Origin: Seminavis robusta | Taxonomy: Eukaryota; Bacillariophyta; Bacillariophyceae; Naviculales; Naviculaceae | DNA: 64,000 bases | Direction of reading: 5' to 3' | Assembly: GCA_903772945.1 (NCBI GenBank) | Contig: CAICTM010000133.1 | Coordinates: 45,861 to 109,860 of the forward strand | Part shown: one piece after another, positions 10,253 through 20,429 of the stretch | How the letters are laid out: each line of letters begins with the position of its first letter | Numbering within the stretch: position 1 is the first letter of the stretch | Program-made: the position numbers and the translations under genes | Notes under the pieces: generated by a model | Seen by the model: only the letters and a program-made list of their open reading frames with translations | The model's database searches: none | What the model was told of the DNA's origin: nothing

Positions 10253-13200
10253 TTAATACGTTGGCCCTCCATCGTAACAAAAACACCCTTGACACTGGCA
10301 AACAATTCCACACTTCACTTCTGCTTTTGTGGGACATAGTTCAAGTGGAACAGCTCCCGTGAGCAGCGTGTAGTAAAGATTTAAAGTGGTGAGCAAGGTC
10401 AGTTCAACCAGTTCCATGGGAACAGATCCTGTCAGGTAATTGTCCGCCAGATCCAAATGTGTTAAGGAATTCAACAATCAGTTCAGAGGGGATTCTCCCA
10501 GCAACAGCTGTGGAACGTCGAACATCCAAAAATGTCAAGGCAGCATCAGTCCCAGCTCGCTTGGCAGGGTTCCAGTCATGCTGGAGGCAGCAAAATACAA
10601 ATATTCCATCGCTGTCAACAATCCTATTTGAGTTGGAAAGGGGCCTCGGAATGCACCACTTCCACACCGCAAGAATGACAACAACGTCAACAACCCGATT
10701 TCCGTCGGAATGAAGCCGGTGAAGGGATTATTCGATATTTGAATCGTTGACAGTGCTGTCAAAAGTCCAATTGTTGTGGGAATGGATTTGGTGAGACCTC
10801 CGTCTGGTTTGAATGGGGCCCATCTTTCAAGTTCCAACGATGTCAACAATGTCAACAGGCCAATTTCGGGAGAAATCATTCCTACGATCCCCCCGTCGCC
10901 GTCAAACTTCAATCTTTGATAGCTTTGATTATCAACACAGTTTGGCGAAGTTTCTGGCCAAAAACACTCATGAATGGTCGCATCCAACCAATTGCCTCTT
11001 GTATTCTCACTCCATGTTACGGGTCCACCCATGGCATAGTAAATGGTCACTAGGGAAAACAATTGCAGCTTTCTCCATCCCCCCATCGCATTGTATTCGG
11101 GATGAGCTTCAACCCAAATACATGTACGTGCGTTTGATTGTGGTGACGCTGGATCCACCAATGCGAGCTTTGAATAGCTTGGGAGAAGGTCAGACAATGA
11201 CACGGGTCTCATTGTTGGCGGAACAGTTGTTGGAGGCATTGTGGGCGACACGGTTGGAGGCACGGGTGTCATTGTTGGCGACCCCGTTCGTGGCACAAAT
11301 GGTGAATCTGTTGTGTTGTTTGTGGAGCTGCTGGGCCCAGGTCCTTGGCTGAAGCTATCTTCTCCGCTTGCTGATCCGGAATCGGACCTGCTTGTCACGA
11401 AGACTCCCACGATGACACCAATGAGGAGCAGAGTTAAAATAAGAAACCCAGGTAGAACAATCTTCGAAGGTCGGCAAACCCAGAAACCTTCTCTGCGATT
11501 AGGATGGGGGTTTCACTCATGAAGATGTCATTTCCTTTCTCAGTGTCAGAAGAAGTCCCAGATTCTTCCACAAGAATTGCTTCCACAAGAAACGATGATG
11601 GTGGTTCATGTGATTGCAGTGGAACTGGTGCGTCTTGCTGTCGTGCTTCATGTAAGACAAACTCATTCTCGATTTCCATACCTGGTGCCGGTTCGTCCAA
11701 TTGAAACATCCCGACCAAAGCGGTGTGGCTTCGATCCTTGTCACTGCTGTCTTCGACCAATACTGCTCTGCTGGCCGTTGGAGGGGGATTCGTCCTGTCC
11801 GGCAAAACTGTGTCGCGCTTTGCTCGCATGGCTTCTCTGGATTGTTGCCTCCGAGAGGAATTTGTTTGTGCCGTCTTGTGCTGCCTATTTTGAGGAGTCC
11901 CCGCTGCCTGATACCTGTCAATGTCGGTTTTGGCGCCGCCACCGTCGTTCATCTTCTTCGTTTTCTTTCGCGATTTTGGAACTGTCACTTGTGCTGTGGT
12001 GCCCTTTGCTCCCTTGGCTCGCTGCTTCCCTTGCTGTTCCAAGCCAGTCGATTTTGCAGCAGCTACAGCGGAAACACCTGGCGTGGCACTCGTAGTCTTT
12101 GGTGTTTTCTTTTTCTGGCGAGTTTTAGGGACAGGAATGCCATCACTTAAACTTGCGGCCCCAACAGCGTCAGTATTCGGCGTCTTGTCTTCCGGGTCCT
12201 GTTCACCAGCAACGCCTGCACCTTTTACAGCTGTGTCAACAACCAGTGCCTCGCTAGTACTGTTATGACTGGGTGTTTGTTGTTGTTCGTTCAGTCGATG
12301 TTCAATGCCTGGTGGCACTCGTAGTTGTAGGGACAGCAATACCATCACTTAAACTTGCGGTCCCAACAGCGTCAGTATTCGGCTTCTTGTCTTCCGGGTC
12401 CTGTTCACCAGCAACGCCTGCACCTTTTACAGCTGTGTCAACAACAGTGCCTCGCTAGTACTGTTATGACTGGGTGTTTGCTGTTGTTCGTTCAGTCGAT
12501 GTTCAATGCCTGGTGTGGCACTCGTAGTTGTAGGGACAGCAATACCATCACTTAAACTTGCGGTCGCAACAGTGCCAGTATTCAGCTTCTTGCCTTCCGC
12601 ATCCTGTTCACCAGCAACACCTGCACCTACTACAGCTGTGTCAACAACCAGCGCCTCGCTAGTACTGTTACAACTGGGCGTTTGTTGTTGTTCGTTCAGT
12701 CGATGTTCAATACCTGGTGTGGCACTCGTAGTTGTAGGGACAGCAATACCATCACTTAAACTTGCGGTCGCAACAGTGCCAGTATTCGGCTTCTTGCCTT
12801 CCGCGTCCTGTTCACCAGCAACGCCTGCACCTACTACAGCTGTGTCAACAACCAGCGCCTCGCTAGTACTGCTACGACTGGGTGTTTGTTGTTGTTCGTT
12901 CAGTTGATGTTCAATCTTTTGATGGAATCCTTCCAAGTCAGCCTGGTTATCCATGGTAAGTATGAAGGAGACGTTCCCCTTCTTCTTAGTGTCTACTTTG
13001 ATCTTGGCTTTTCCCTTCTTTGATTTGTGGCATTTCGCAACAGACTTCCAAGTCACCCAAACCTTCTTTTTGTCGCCTCCCGTAGCTGTCTCTGCAATGG
13101 ACTTCTCCTCAGAGCAGTAGTCCGCAAATCCCACTGCTTTACAGACGATGCGGCCGCCGTCAGATCCGTCGTAAGAGACATTTCTGTATGTTGTTCTCAT

Positions 13201-13254
13201 TGTTGATGATGATAACGATTGCCTCCCGTTCGATGAGAACGAATGATCTTCCAT
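10253..13254 (-). pseudogene. Broken LRR receptor-like protein gene
   Basis: Read on the minus strand this is one gene in at least four frames. 13254-12427: N-terminus, a basic stretch (KSKKGKAKIKVDTKKKG) and copies of a 68-residue repeat; 12348-11434: remaining repeat, Lys-rich linker and acidic segment; from about 11460: a transmembrane helix (FLILTLLLIGVIVGV); then a PT-rich stalk and an LRR domain with units of the type IP.EIGLLT.L..L....N.FTG (to 10535); then LRR remnants in two further frames ending at 10253. Diatoms have many such single-pass LRR proteins with long cytosolic N-termini; their roles are mostly unknown. Frame breaks lie near 12449, 12312, 11440, 10540 and 10490. Several independent breaks argue for a pseudogene rather than introns, but some short introns cannot be excluded. 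The last 700 bp recur at 32236-32960. Confidence 0.75.
12081..12905 (-). repeat. 204-bp tandem repeat in coding sequence (about 4 copies)
   Basis: The string TTCAGTCGATGTTCAAT recurs at 12290, 12491, 12695 and (as TTCAGTTGATG) 12899, so the period is 204 bp or 68 codons, with one unit of 201. Each unit encodes a stretch beginning IEHRLNEQQQTPS and continuing SEALVVDTAV and SLSDGIAVPTTTSATPG. The short unit has lost one base near 12449 and two bases near 12312 relative to the others. A further diverged unit lies at about 12081-12290. Confidence 0.85.
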
Positions 13255-13764
13255 CTTTGGCCCTCTTCTTCGTGAAACTTTTGTTTACTTCAATACCGTA
13301 CAGTACCCGGAATTGGAGTGGTTGAAGATCTCTCTTCACGTTTTGTGAGGCTTCCTGAGGGCTGGTCCTAACCACATTCATGTGGTTCGTACATTCGCAC
13401 AGAAAGCACATTTATTTTCATTCCACGTCGCGTATGTGTTTTCATTCTTATCCATTCGCACATACGTCATTCGCGATCCTGAAAGTGCGCAGGGTGGGCG
13501 AGCAATTGGCAAGATTCTGACAAAACGCAATCACCGTGCGTCAGGAAAACTCGTGATAATTGTACATGATTGTTCTTTGATAGAATCTCGTTCGTTGCTA
13601 GCCTCGCTGCTCGTGCTACAGCTTGCATCATGTGGATCAACAGGCTATCATGTGCATCCATTTGTGGATCCTCTTTCAACACAATTTCCCTTTTTTTGAG
13701 TTCTTCCTATCACCGTAACCGAATCGAATTGTACCGCAATCTCCCTTCATCTCTCATCACTGCC
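13255..13764. other. Intergenic, 510 bp
   Basis: The region is divergent between the LRR pseudogene and the ORF at 13765. It may hold the left border of the Harbinger-type element, but no terminal inverted repeat matching the right side was found. A perfect 18-bp palindrome (AACCACATTCATGTGGTT) lies near 13370. Confidence 0.4.
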
Positions 13765-15624
13765 ATGAGCGACAAAGACAGTGATGACGAATCGGCTAGT
13801 GTTGATATAGGACAACACCTAAAAGAGTCCGATGAGCGGAACAAGAGGAAGAGAGAGGAAGCGGAAGCCCATGAGTCTGATGATTCGTCATCGAGTAGCA
13901 GTGTAGCCAAGAAACCAGCCGCAGTTGTTGTCCCAGTCTTGGTCCCAGTCTTACGCCCGGTCACAGTCGCAGTCGCAGCCCCAGCAGCCCCAGTCGCAGC
14001 GGCTCTCCCTCGTCCACGTCTTAGCTTGCAGCAAATACAACACCGACACCAGCTGCAGATACAGGAAATGCATGCACAGCTAGCCCGTGCAGTGCCGCAA
14101 CCACCTTTGCCGTACTACGAAGATGAGTTTGGCCAAGACATGTACATGCGGCAACTCAAAGCCGAGCAGTTACGCGAGCGACCGCCACGTCCTAGGATAG
14201 TGCGTGATGGATCTCCTTTGCCTATTGGATCTCCTTTGCCTACTCTTGGAGCCCCTTCACCTATGGTACATTCCAGGTCCGCCTCTTCTGTAGAGAGATC
14301 AACCTCACCGGCAGAGAGGAAGGCTGCTAGGGAGGTTCAAAGGAAGCACAAAGAAGATCAAAAGCTTGCCAAAAAGCTTGCCAAGAGAGCGGAAGAGGCT
14401 AGACTGGCCAAGGTGGTAGCAACGATGATTGCTGGGTATCAGCACGCTGATCACAAGCATAAAATTGTGATCGGGCAAGAGAAGAGCCCTAAAGACGGTG
14501 AGATTTACGGCGTGGCTGTGTCATTCACAATGCGTAAAGGACAACCAACCGAGGAAGTCTTGGACTTAACCAAATTCAATAGCAAGGACATTCGTGCTTT
14601 TTCTCTAAAGTGTGGAGTAAAGGGAGGCGGCGGTATGACACTGTTCGGTTGCAGGATGGAGATCGCCCGCAGTGTTCAGATGGGAACGATGTACAACGAC
14701 CAATCAATTTCCAACCCAGGATCCTCTTCCGTAACGAAGAGGATCAACACTCTCTTTAAGGTGTTGAATATTTGCTTCCACGCTAACAATTTCAATGACT
14801 TTGTTGCTCTCAACGACAGTAAGCAACGAAAGGACTACGAACAAGAGCCTCTCTCGGAGAATGGAGTTACTGGAAATCCGGTCAAGGACTTTTGGGTTCT
14901 TGTGTCGAACGAAATGAACGAGACGGCGGACGACTCTTTTGATACCGTCTTAGGACTGCAAGAGGGGGAAGACGACAGACTCATTGAATGGAACGAAGAA
15001 CACGGTTTCAATCTTAATGACATCAACCGTGGCCACGACTTTAAGTCAGTTCGACAGCTTGTGTGTGATTTGATGAAAGCTCGGGAGAGATGTCACTTCG
15101 AAATGAAGAGGTCTGGCGAGGGCAGCAACGATCTATGGACGTACTGCACAACACCGAAGTTCACTAAACCCCGACAATCTACTGCGGCTCTACCGGCAGT
15201 TGCTGTCTACTACTGTAACCATCTTTGCCTCATACATCCGGCCATTGATGGCAAGTTCGCAGCGTTTATGAGCAACGATTTGAAAAGTGACTCTACGATT
15301 GAATTTGCCGGGAGCGCCGATTCCGCTGGTAGCAAAGCTGGAAAAATGGCTGTATCCGCCGTGGTGGAATCCCTTGCCACCGCCACCACCGATTTGAAGG
15401 AAGCAATGAGCCAAAGAAACAACGTGTCGGAGGCAATCTCTCAAACGAATAGCTGGAATGACTATTTCGATATAGGCGATCGGTATTGTAAATTGAAGGC
15501 AGATATCCGCAACGGGGATTCGTCCAAAGCACGTATGGTTGCAGCCATGGAAGTTCGTATCGAACAACTTGAAGCGCACTTGAATATCGTGCCGGCCAAG
15601 TCAATTATTGAAACAGAGGACTAA
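13765..15624 (+). CDS. Transposon-associated protein of unknown function (619 aa)
   Basis: A single long open frame starts at ATG 13765; the frame opens earlier (13570) but the region upstream looks non-coding. The first 70 residues are acidic and Ser rich, followed by a Pro/Ala/Val-rich linker (about 50-90), a Gln/Leu-rich helix, an SPT-rich linker, a Lys/Glu coiled coil (about 190-225) and then a globular part of about 400 residues, ending in another helical segment. No family is recognised. Its stop is 21 bp from the stop of the transposase on the other strand. PIF/Harbinger elements typically encode a second DNA-binding protein beside the transposase; this could be that partner, although no Myb/SANT signature is evident. 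A host gene next to an insertion is the alternative. Confidence 0.75.
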   Translation: MSDKDSDDESASVDIGQHLKESDERNKRKREEAEAHESDDSSSSSSVAKKPAAVVVPVLVPVLRPVTVAVAAPAAPVAAALPRPRLSLQQIQHRHQLQIQEMHAQLARAVPQPPLPYYEDEFGQDMYMRQLKAEQLRERPPRPRIVRDGSPLPIGSPLPTLGAPSPMVHSRSASSVERSTSPAERKAAREVQRKHKEDQKLAKKLAKRAEEARLAKVVATMIAGYQHADHKHKIVIGQEKSPKDGEIYGVAVSFTMRKGQPTEEVLDLTKFNSKDIRAFSLKCGVKGGGGMTLFGCRMEIARSVQMGTMYNDQSISNPGSSSVTKRINTLFKVLNICFHANNFNDFVALNDSKQRKDYEQEPLSENGVTGNPVKDFWVLVSNEMNETADDSFDTVLGLQEGEDDRLIEWNEEHGFNLNDINRGHDFKSVRQLVCDLMKARERCHFEMKRSGEGSNDLWTYCTTPKFTKPRQSTAALPAVAVYYCNHLCLIHPAIDGKFAAFMSNDLKSDSTIEFAGSADSAGSKAGKMAVSAVVESLATATTDLKEAMSQRNNVSEAISQTNSWNDYFDIGDRYCKLKADIRNGDSSKARMVAAMEVRIEQLEAHLNIVPAKSIIETED

Positions 15625-15645
15625 TATTTAAATGTGATTCGTGTA

Positions 15646-16884
15646 TTACTCGTCTTCTCTCCTTCTACGCTTTTTATTCCGCGAAGGCCGTTGCAGCTGT
15701 AGACCTTTGATTCTTTTTGCCATGAATTCCCGTAGGTAGGAATTCCCCTCAAAACTACCCTTGAAGATATTGTCCAACCGCACGGGATCCCCATCGGCAT
15801 CATGCGGAACACTAGGAATATATCCGGTACCATTTGTGCTGAGGACGGTGTCATTGTCAACAGTTCCGGCAGCTTCAAGGCGCTCGTTGATACAAAAGTT
15901 GTGTAGACGAGCTATAGCCTGAGCCAACCACAGCATGTTCTTCAAGGAACAGCCAAGAGGACGTGCGAGTATGCCCCATTTCATCTGCATAATACCGAAG
16001 GCCATTTCAACACGTATGCGACACTGACTGGCATAGAAGTTGAAATTGTCGTACAGCGGGATCAATTTGTCGGTACCCTGGTATATTGGCACCATGCGCT
16101 CTGTGGGGATATACGCAGCATCGCCGATTACGCAAGCACCGGCTGGAAGCGACTCCACCAAACCATGTAAAGCACATTGCCGCATTGCATTACGGTCGTC
16201 TGAGACTCCAGGAGCAGCATAGGCAAAGAAGATAAACCGAGAATGATGATCGGCCACAGCTTGGATGTTTACTCCATAGCACTGGTAATGGCCGGAGAAG
16301 AAACTTCGAATGTTGCCAGTTTCCTTCTTGGTTGGAACCTTGATACGCATAAGATAGCCGTCGACAACACCCACACAGTTGCTAATGGCGCCACCATCGG
16401 ATATCCCAGCAAAGCCGTCTATTGCGTCCTTTATTTCCTGCCCTGTATTGGGGAAGCGGATTTTCAACTGCGGACACTTACATATTGCCGTTATTGTCTT
16501 CCATAATACGCGATAGAACGAGCTCTTGGATATTCCAGCTATATCCGTAATATCAAGATAGGAACCACCAGCTAAATATCGAAGCGTGCAGTAAAGACAG
16601 AGTGCGGGAATGATGGAACCTCCTCTTCTCACAGCCTGGGTCTCGTTTACTAGCAAGTCGTCAACTATGAACGAAAGCAGCTTGTCAAAGCTATCCTTGC
16701 CCATTCTAAGTCGTCTTGTAAACGTCGAACGCTTCTGGTGTTTCTCACTGTAGCGCTTCCAAGCCAACCTTTGTTCGAAAAAGGAAGGATTCCTAGGTTC
16801 GCCCGGTAGACACAGGAGAAGGCCCACCGATAGAATAAAGAGCTGCAAAAGTAGTGCGGCATCTTGTTCGTATTCATGGTCCAT
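15646..16884 (-). CDS. PIF/Harbinger-type DDE transposase (DDE_Tnp_4), intact
   Basis: The uninterrupted 412-residue frame starts with ATG at 16884. The N-terminal part (about 1-165) is helical and corresponds to the DNA-binding region. The catalytic core follows with the three acidic residues in the spacing expected for DDE_Tnp_4: Asp 175 in GVVDGYL, Asp 255 in VIGDAAY, and Glu 293 in RVEMAFG. Further family hallmarks are the HxxxxG.N.QAV.D stretch (YQCYGVNIQAVAD) and LHN near 328. The C-terminus is Lys/Arg rich and may act as a nuclear localisation signal. The absence of stops or frameshifts suggests recent activity or domestication. The tail-to-tail ORF at 13765 is probably part of the same element. 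No terminal inverted repeats or 3-bp target duplication were identified by eye. Confidence 0.93.
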   Translation of the reverse strand: MDHEYEQDAALLLQLFILSVGLLLCLPGEPRNPSFFEQRLAWKRYSEKHQKRSTFTRRLRMGKDSFDKLLSFIVDDLLVNETQAVRRGGSIIPALCLYCTLRYLAGGSYLDITDIAGISKSSFYRVLWKTITAICKCPQLKIRFPNTGQEIKDAIDGFAGISDGGAISNCVGVVDGYLMRIKVPTKKETGNIRSFFSGHYQCYGVNIQAVADHHSRFIFFAYAAPGVSDDRNAMRQCALHGLVESLPAGACVIGDAAYIPTERMVPIYQGTDKLIPLYDNFNFYASQCRIRVEMAFGIMQMKWGILARPLGCSLKNMLWLAQAIARLHNFCINERLEAAGTVDNDTVLSTNGTGYIPSVPHDADGDPVRLDNIFKGSFEGNSYLREFMAKRIKGLQLQRPSRNKKRRRREDE

Positions 16885-17431
16885 GACGACAACAGTGTGG
16901 CTGTGCGGCTATACTGTAGTGACTGTAACGACAACGGTAGTACGACAACGGTAGTACATGTACTTCTTCTCACTTTTCAATGATTTGATGATGATGAGGC
17001 TCCAGATCTCGAGATCTCACTTTTCGATTTTCGAAACTCGCTAGAGTTAGGGATTCGTGATGACCTTGAGTTCGGCTAGAGTTGGGGATTCGTGACCTTG
17101 ACTGAGTTCGGCTTACTCGAGCGTTTTGATTGGTCCTACGCGAATTCCAAATGGACTCAATCTACGGTTCGCAGCTCTACTTTTTCAGTATATCCATTTC
17201 TGCGAACCGTAGATTGTGTCGATTTGGAACTGACACTTTCCGAATTGGGCAGTTATTGCGATTTGGCGTACGTACGAACGGTATTTTGGCTGGATAGGAC
17301 CGGTCCTGACTACTAGTAGTACGGTAGATTGGATTTTAAAAAGATGGGTTGTCCAACATGGAGCGCGCCCAGAGGCTGTTGCAGTGACAGTCCCGCGAGC
17401 CAGCCAGTCAGGATGGTTGCACATTGCTTCT
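16885..17431. other. Region between the transposase and the MITE
   Basis: No gene is seen. It contains a short direct repeat near 17040-17112 (CTAGAGTT.GGGATTCGTGA...GAGTTCGGCT twice) and a foldback repeat: about 31 bp ending ACGGTTCGCAG at 17175 match, inverted, the sequence starting CTGCGAACCGT at 17200, with a 24-bp loop. Confidence 0.55.
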
Positions 17432-17877
17432 GGAGCGTTCCTCAATCGTGCATGACTTTAAATCCGACCCTAATTTAGGGTCGGTTTGGGGAATCCGTCC
17501 CTAAATATAGGGACGGTTTCAAAACCCGACCCAAAAACGAAACCCGACCCTAAATTAGGGACGTTTTTTCAGAAACCGTCCCTATTTTTCAGAAAACGTC
17601 CCTATTTTTAGGGTCGGTTTCGAAACCCGACCCTAATATTGGTGCGTTTTCAATGTATTTACCAGGCAGTCCCGTTTCTATTTAGGGACGTTTTTCAAAC
17701 CCGACCCTAAAATGAAACCCGACCCTAAATTAGGGACGTTTTTTCAGAAACCGTCCCTATTTTTCAGAAAACGTCCCTATTTTTAGGGTCGGTTTCGAAA
17801 CCCGACCCTAAAGGGAATCCGACCCTAAATCCGACCCTATTTTAGGGTCGGTTTCATGCACGATTGAGGAACGCTCC
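17432..17877. mobile_element. MITE with terminal inverted repeats and GGGTCGG/GGGACG motif array
   Basis: The ends are a perfect 24-bp inverted pair: GGAGCGTTCCTCAATCGTGC at 17432 and its complement ending at 17877. The inside is an array of short units of the form CCGACCCTAA / TTAGGGTCGG and GTCCCTA / TAGGGACG in both orientations, so the element can fold on itself. A 98-bp block (17539-17636) is repeated directly at 17714-17811 without visible difference. No open frame is present. A diverged relative lies at 26233-26611. Confidence 0.85.
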
Positions 17878-18464
17878 TGGTGGTCGCAGCGCAGGGGCCT
17901 GGGACTTTTTATAAAATTAACAAACCCTCGCATTTCTGGCCTGCAGCGAAACCGAAAAGCAGCCCGTTCTTATCAGGTTAGGGTTAAGCAGTCCTGTCTT
18001 TCAATCATGAAGGCAACAAACCTCAAAATAAATTCCAGACGCAACATTCCCCCTTCATTGGCATTGGACTTGGACTCGGAGTGCGCCTTTGCGGAAGCAA
18101 TCGACAAGGTCCTGGGTTCAACAACGAATGATTCGATTCAATCAAAGCCCAATGTCGTTATTAATAAGGTTCGAAAACTTTGGCTTCCGCATCATGACGC
18201 TCCTTGGTACCGGTAGCTCCGTGTACAGTTAGTATGTAGCAAGCTTGGTGTGCTTCCGCCAAAGTGTGTTGTCCAGTGATCCACCTTGACTCCAACTGGC
18301 GTTTGCACCGTGCCTGCACGTATGTATCTCGCTTATTCGGAAGCTGCAATTTTCTCTTTGGTTTCCTCAGTCATCCATAAAAAAGTTTCTCAACTTGGTC
18401 AACCGCTCCAGCCACTTCGCCGCTGTATCGTATTTTTTTTTAAAGCAAACTAACTACAAGTATC
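17878..18464. other. Intergenic upstream of the ATP-grasp gene
   Basis: A 69-residue frame at 18007-18216 has no recognisable feature and is not called. The last 100 bp, with a T-rich stretch (18430-18440), should contain the promoter and 5' UTR of the gene at 18465. Confidence 0.4.
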
Positions 18465-19964
18465 ATGAGCACCCAGGACAGAAACCTCCTCACCATGGCG
18501 AGTGATTTGTCGCTCTCGGATCCTTTCAACAGTCAAGTCGAGACGACTATCCGTTCGAAGGTGGTGATTTTCAGCGGTGGACCGCTTGCCTCAGTGGTCG
18601 CCGACTTTCAAGACGAAAAGAAGGCCGACGATGGTTCCTCTGCTCCTTCGACCGCCGAAGTCACGGCGGCTCCGAGTCTCGCGTCATTGGGAACCAATCC
18701 AGCCACTGAAAGCCCCAAGGTCAGCAGCGTTTCTTCAGTGTTGGATTATCGGGTAGTGAGTTGGTGCGGAACCAAGTTCTACTCTGATTTGGTCCACGAT
18801 GGCCTTGAGTGGCTTGGCAAGCCCAAGGACGATGTTGTGATGGTATACGAGAGCCCATCCTACGAGACACCCGGAACGTCGTTTGTCAACGCCTCCAAGT
18901 ATTTCTTTCATGACTCTCCTGCTGGGTCTCCTATCCCTCGCACTACACTGGGACCTCTGCGATACGGTGCCATGACGGGTGATGCATTCCCAGTCTATCT
19001 GCAAAACCAACCCGACGCCCAACTCGTCAATCACTGGAAGAACAGCTTGCCTCATTTTGTGGAACCCAGGTTTGTCCACGGCCTCAAAGAAACCAACCGA
19101 ATCTATGCTTACCTGCCACTTGAGCAAGTTGCAAATCACGTCCATGATCCACAAGCACACTACCATGTCGCTGGAAAGGACGCCATTCCTCTCATGACCA
19201 CACTCACAACGAAGCTATTGCCTGACACCAAGCAGGTGCGGCCCTGCATTGCCAAGGTCAATCATTCCATGGGAAGCCGGGGCATCTTTGTCATTCGAGA
19301 CGACAATGACGAGAACGAGTTTTTGGAGTTTCTCCAAGAGACTGGCAATCCTCCCTATGTTGTGTCTGAGTTTATCAACATCGTTCGTAACATTGCATGC
19401 CACTTCTTCATTCACCCTGACGGCCGCATTGTGTGGTTGGGGTCATCGGAGAATGTCCGGTTGGAAGACGGAACCTGGAGTGCTGACTCGACCATGGACA
19501 GAACCCAGCAAGACATCCTTCAGGCTCTGCAACTCCCTGGAGCCCGCGACGTGGCTGACTACTGCTTGTCTCTTGGCTTGTGGGGTTTCTGCGGCATTGA
19601 TGTGTTGATTGATGATAAGGGCCAGGGGCACGTTGTGGATGTCAACCCCCGTGTCACTGGTACCTGTCCAGCTCTCATGGCATTCCGAGGGATGCAGAAG
19701 CGTTTTGGATTTGACTACGGTCTCTTTCGTCGAAGCACCAGCCACGCCTTTCCTGGTTCGCTTGCTCAGTTGTTGGAGCAAGTGGAGGCTCACAATGCAA
19801 ACCATGAGGGAGAAAGTCGTATCGTTTTGTTCAGTGTTGCCGAAAAAAGTGCAGACCAGACACTGTTGAACATGGGTGTTTACGGAAAGTCATTGGAAGA
19901 TTGCGAGGTCCATCTGAACCACTTTTCTCGAGTCTTCCGTTACAAAAAGGCTACTTACATGTGA
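18465..19964 (+). CDS. ATP-grasp domain protein (499 aa)
   Basis: The single open frame starts at ATG 18465 and the N-terminal 90 residues are polar and Ser/Ala rich. A preATP-grasp-like region follows (VVSWCGTKFYSD, DVVMVYESP, with residues near 95-130), then an ATP-grasp fold: CIAKVNHSMGSRGIFVIRD supplies the nucleotide-binding strand and flexible Gly loop, VVSEFI is the adenine-contact segment, and DVNPRVTG (392-399) carries the metal-binding Asp/Asn and Arg. ATP-grasp enzymes join a carboxylate to an amine, thiol or imidazole through an acylphosphate. The substrate is not predictable; similarity to natural-product or peptide ligases rather than to central-metabolism enzymes is an inference. 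The gene is followed directly by a 134-bp tandem repeat. Confidence 0.88.
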   Translation: MSTQDRNLLTMASDLSLSDPFNSQVETTIRSKVVIFSGGPLASVVADFQDEKKADDGSSAPSTAEVTAAPSLASLGTNPATESPKVSSVSSVLDYRVVSWCGTKFYSDLVHDGLEWLGKPKDDVVMVYESPSYETPGTSFVNASKYFFHDSPAGSPIPRTTLGPLRYGAMTGDAFPVYLQNQPDAQLVNHWKNSLPHFVEPRFVHGLKETNRIYAYLPLEQVANHVHDPQAHYHVAGKDAIPLMTTLTTKLLPDTKQVRPCIAKVNHSMGSRGIFVIRDDNDENEFLEFLQETGNPPYVVSEFINIVRNIACHFFIHPDGRIVWLGSSENVRLEDGTWSADSTMDRTQQDILQALQLPGARDVADYCLSLGLWGFCGIDVLIDDKGQGHVVDVNPRVTGTCPALMAFRGMQKRFGFDYGLFRRSTSHAFPGSLAQLLEQVEAHNANHEGESRIVLFSVAEKSADQTLLNMGVYGKSLEDCEVHLNHFSRVFRYKKATYM

Positions 19965-20020
19965 TGACAAAAGACAAAAAGATGATGAATTGAATGGCTG
20001 ATTTGCGTTTGCCTATGAGT

Positions 20021-20426
20021 ATGCTATGCATGTTGTTTACGAATGGATATTCCAATGCTAAGAATGCTTGTTTAGATACATGTAGCTTTCATTTATTTGC
20101 TTATAGAGATTGCTGCTTGCCCCCCACCCGCATTCTTGATGATATCTGCTTGTGGTGCTATGCATGTTGTTTACGAATGGATATTCCAATGCTAAGAATG
20201 CTTGTTTAGATACATGTAGCTTTCATTTATTTGCTTATAGAGATTGCTGCTTGCCCCCCACCCGCATTCTTGATGATGTCTGCTTGTGGTGCTATGCATG
20301 TTGTTTACAAATGGATATTCCAATGCTAAGAATGCTTGTTTAGATACATGTAGCCTTCATTTATTTGCTTATTGAGATTGCTGCTTTCCCCCCAAGCATT
20401 CTTGATGATATCTGCTTGTGGTGCTA
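20021..20426. repeat. 134-bp tandem repeat, 3 copies
   Basis: The unit beginning GCTATGCATGTTGTTTAC recurs at 20023, 20157 and 20291, and a truncated start (GTGCTA) at 20423. Periods are 134, 134 and 132 bp. The first two units are nearly identical; the third has several changes. It starts 57 bp after the stop codon of the ATP-grasp gene and probably lies in its 3' UTR. Short open frames inside are repeats of one another and are not genes. Confidence 0.88.
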
Positions 20427-20429
20427 GAA

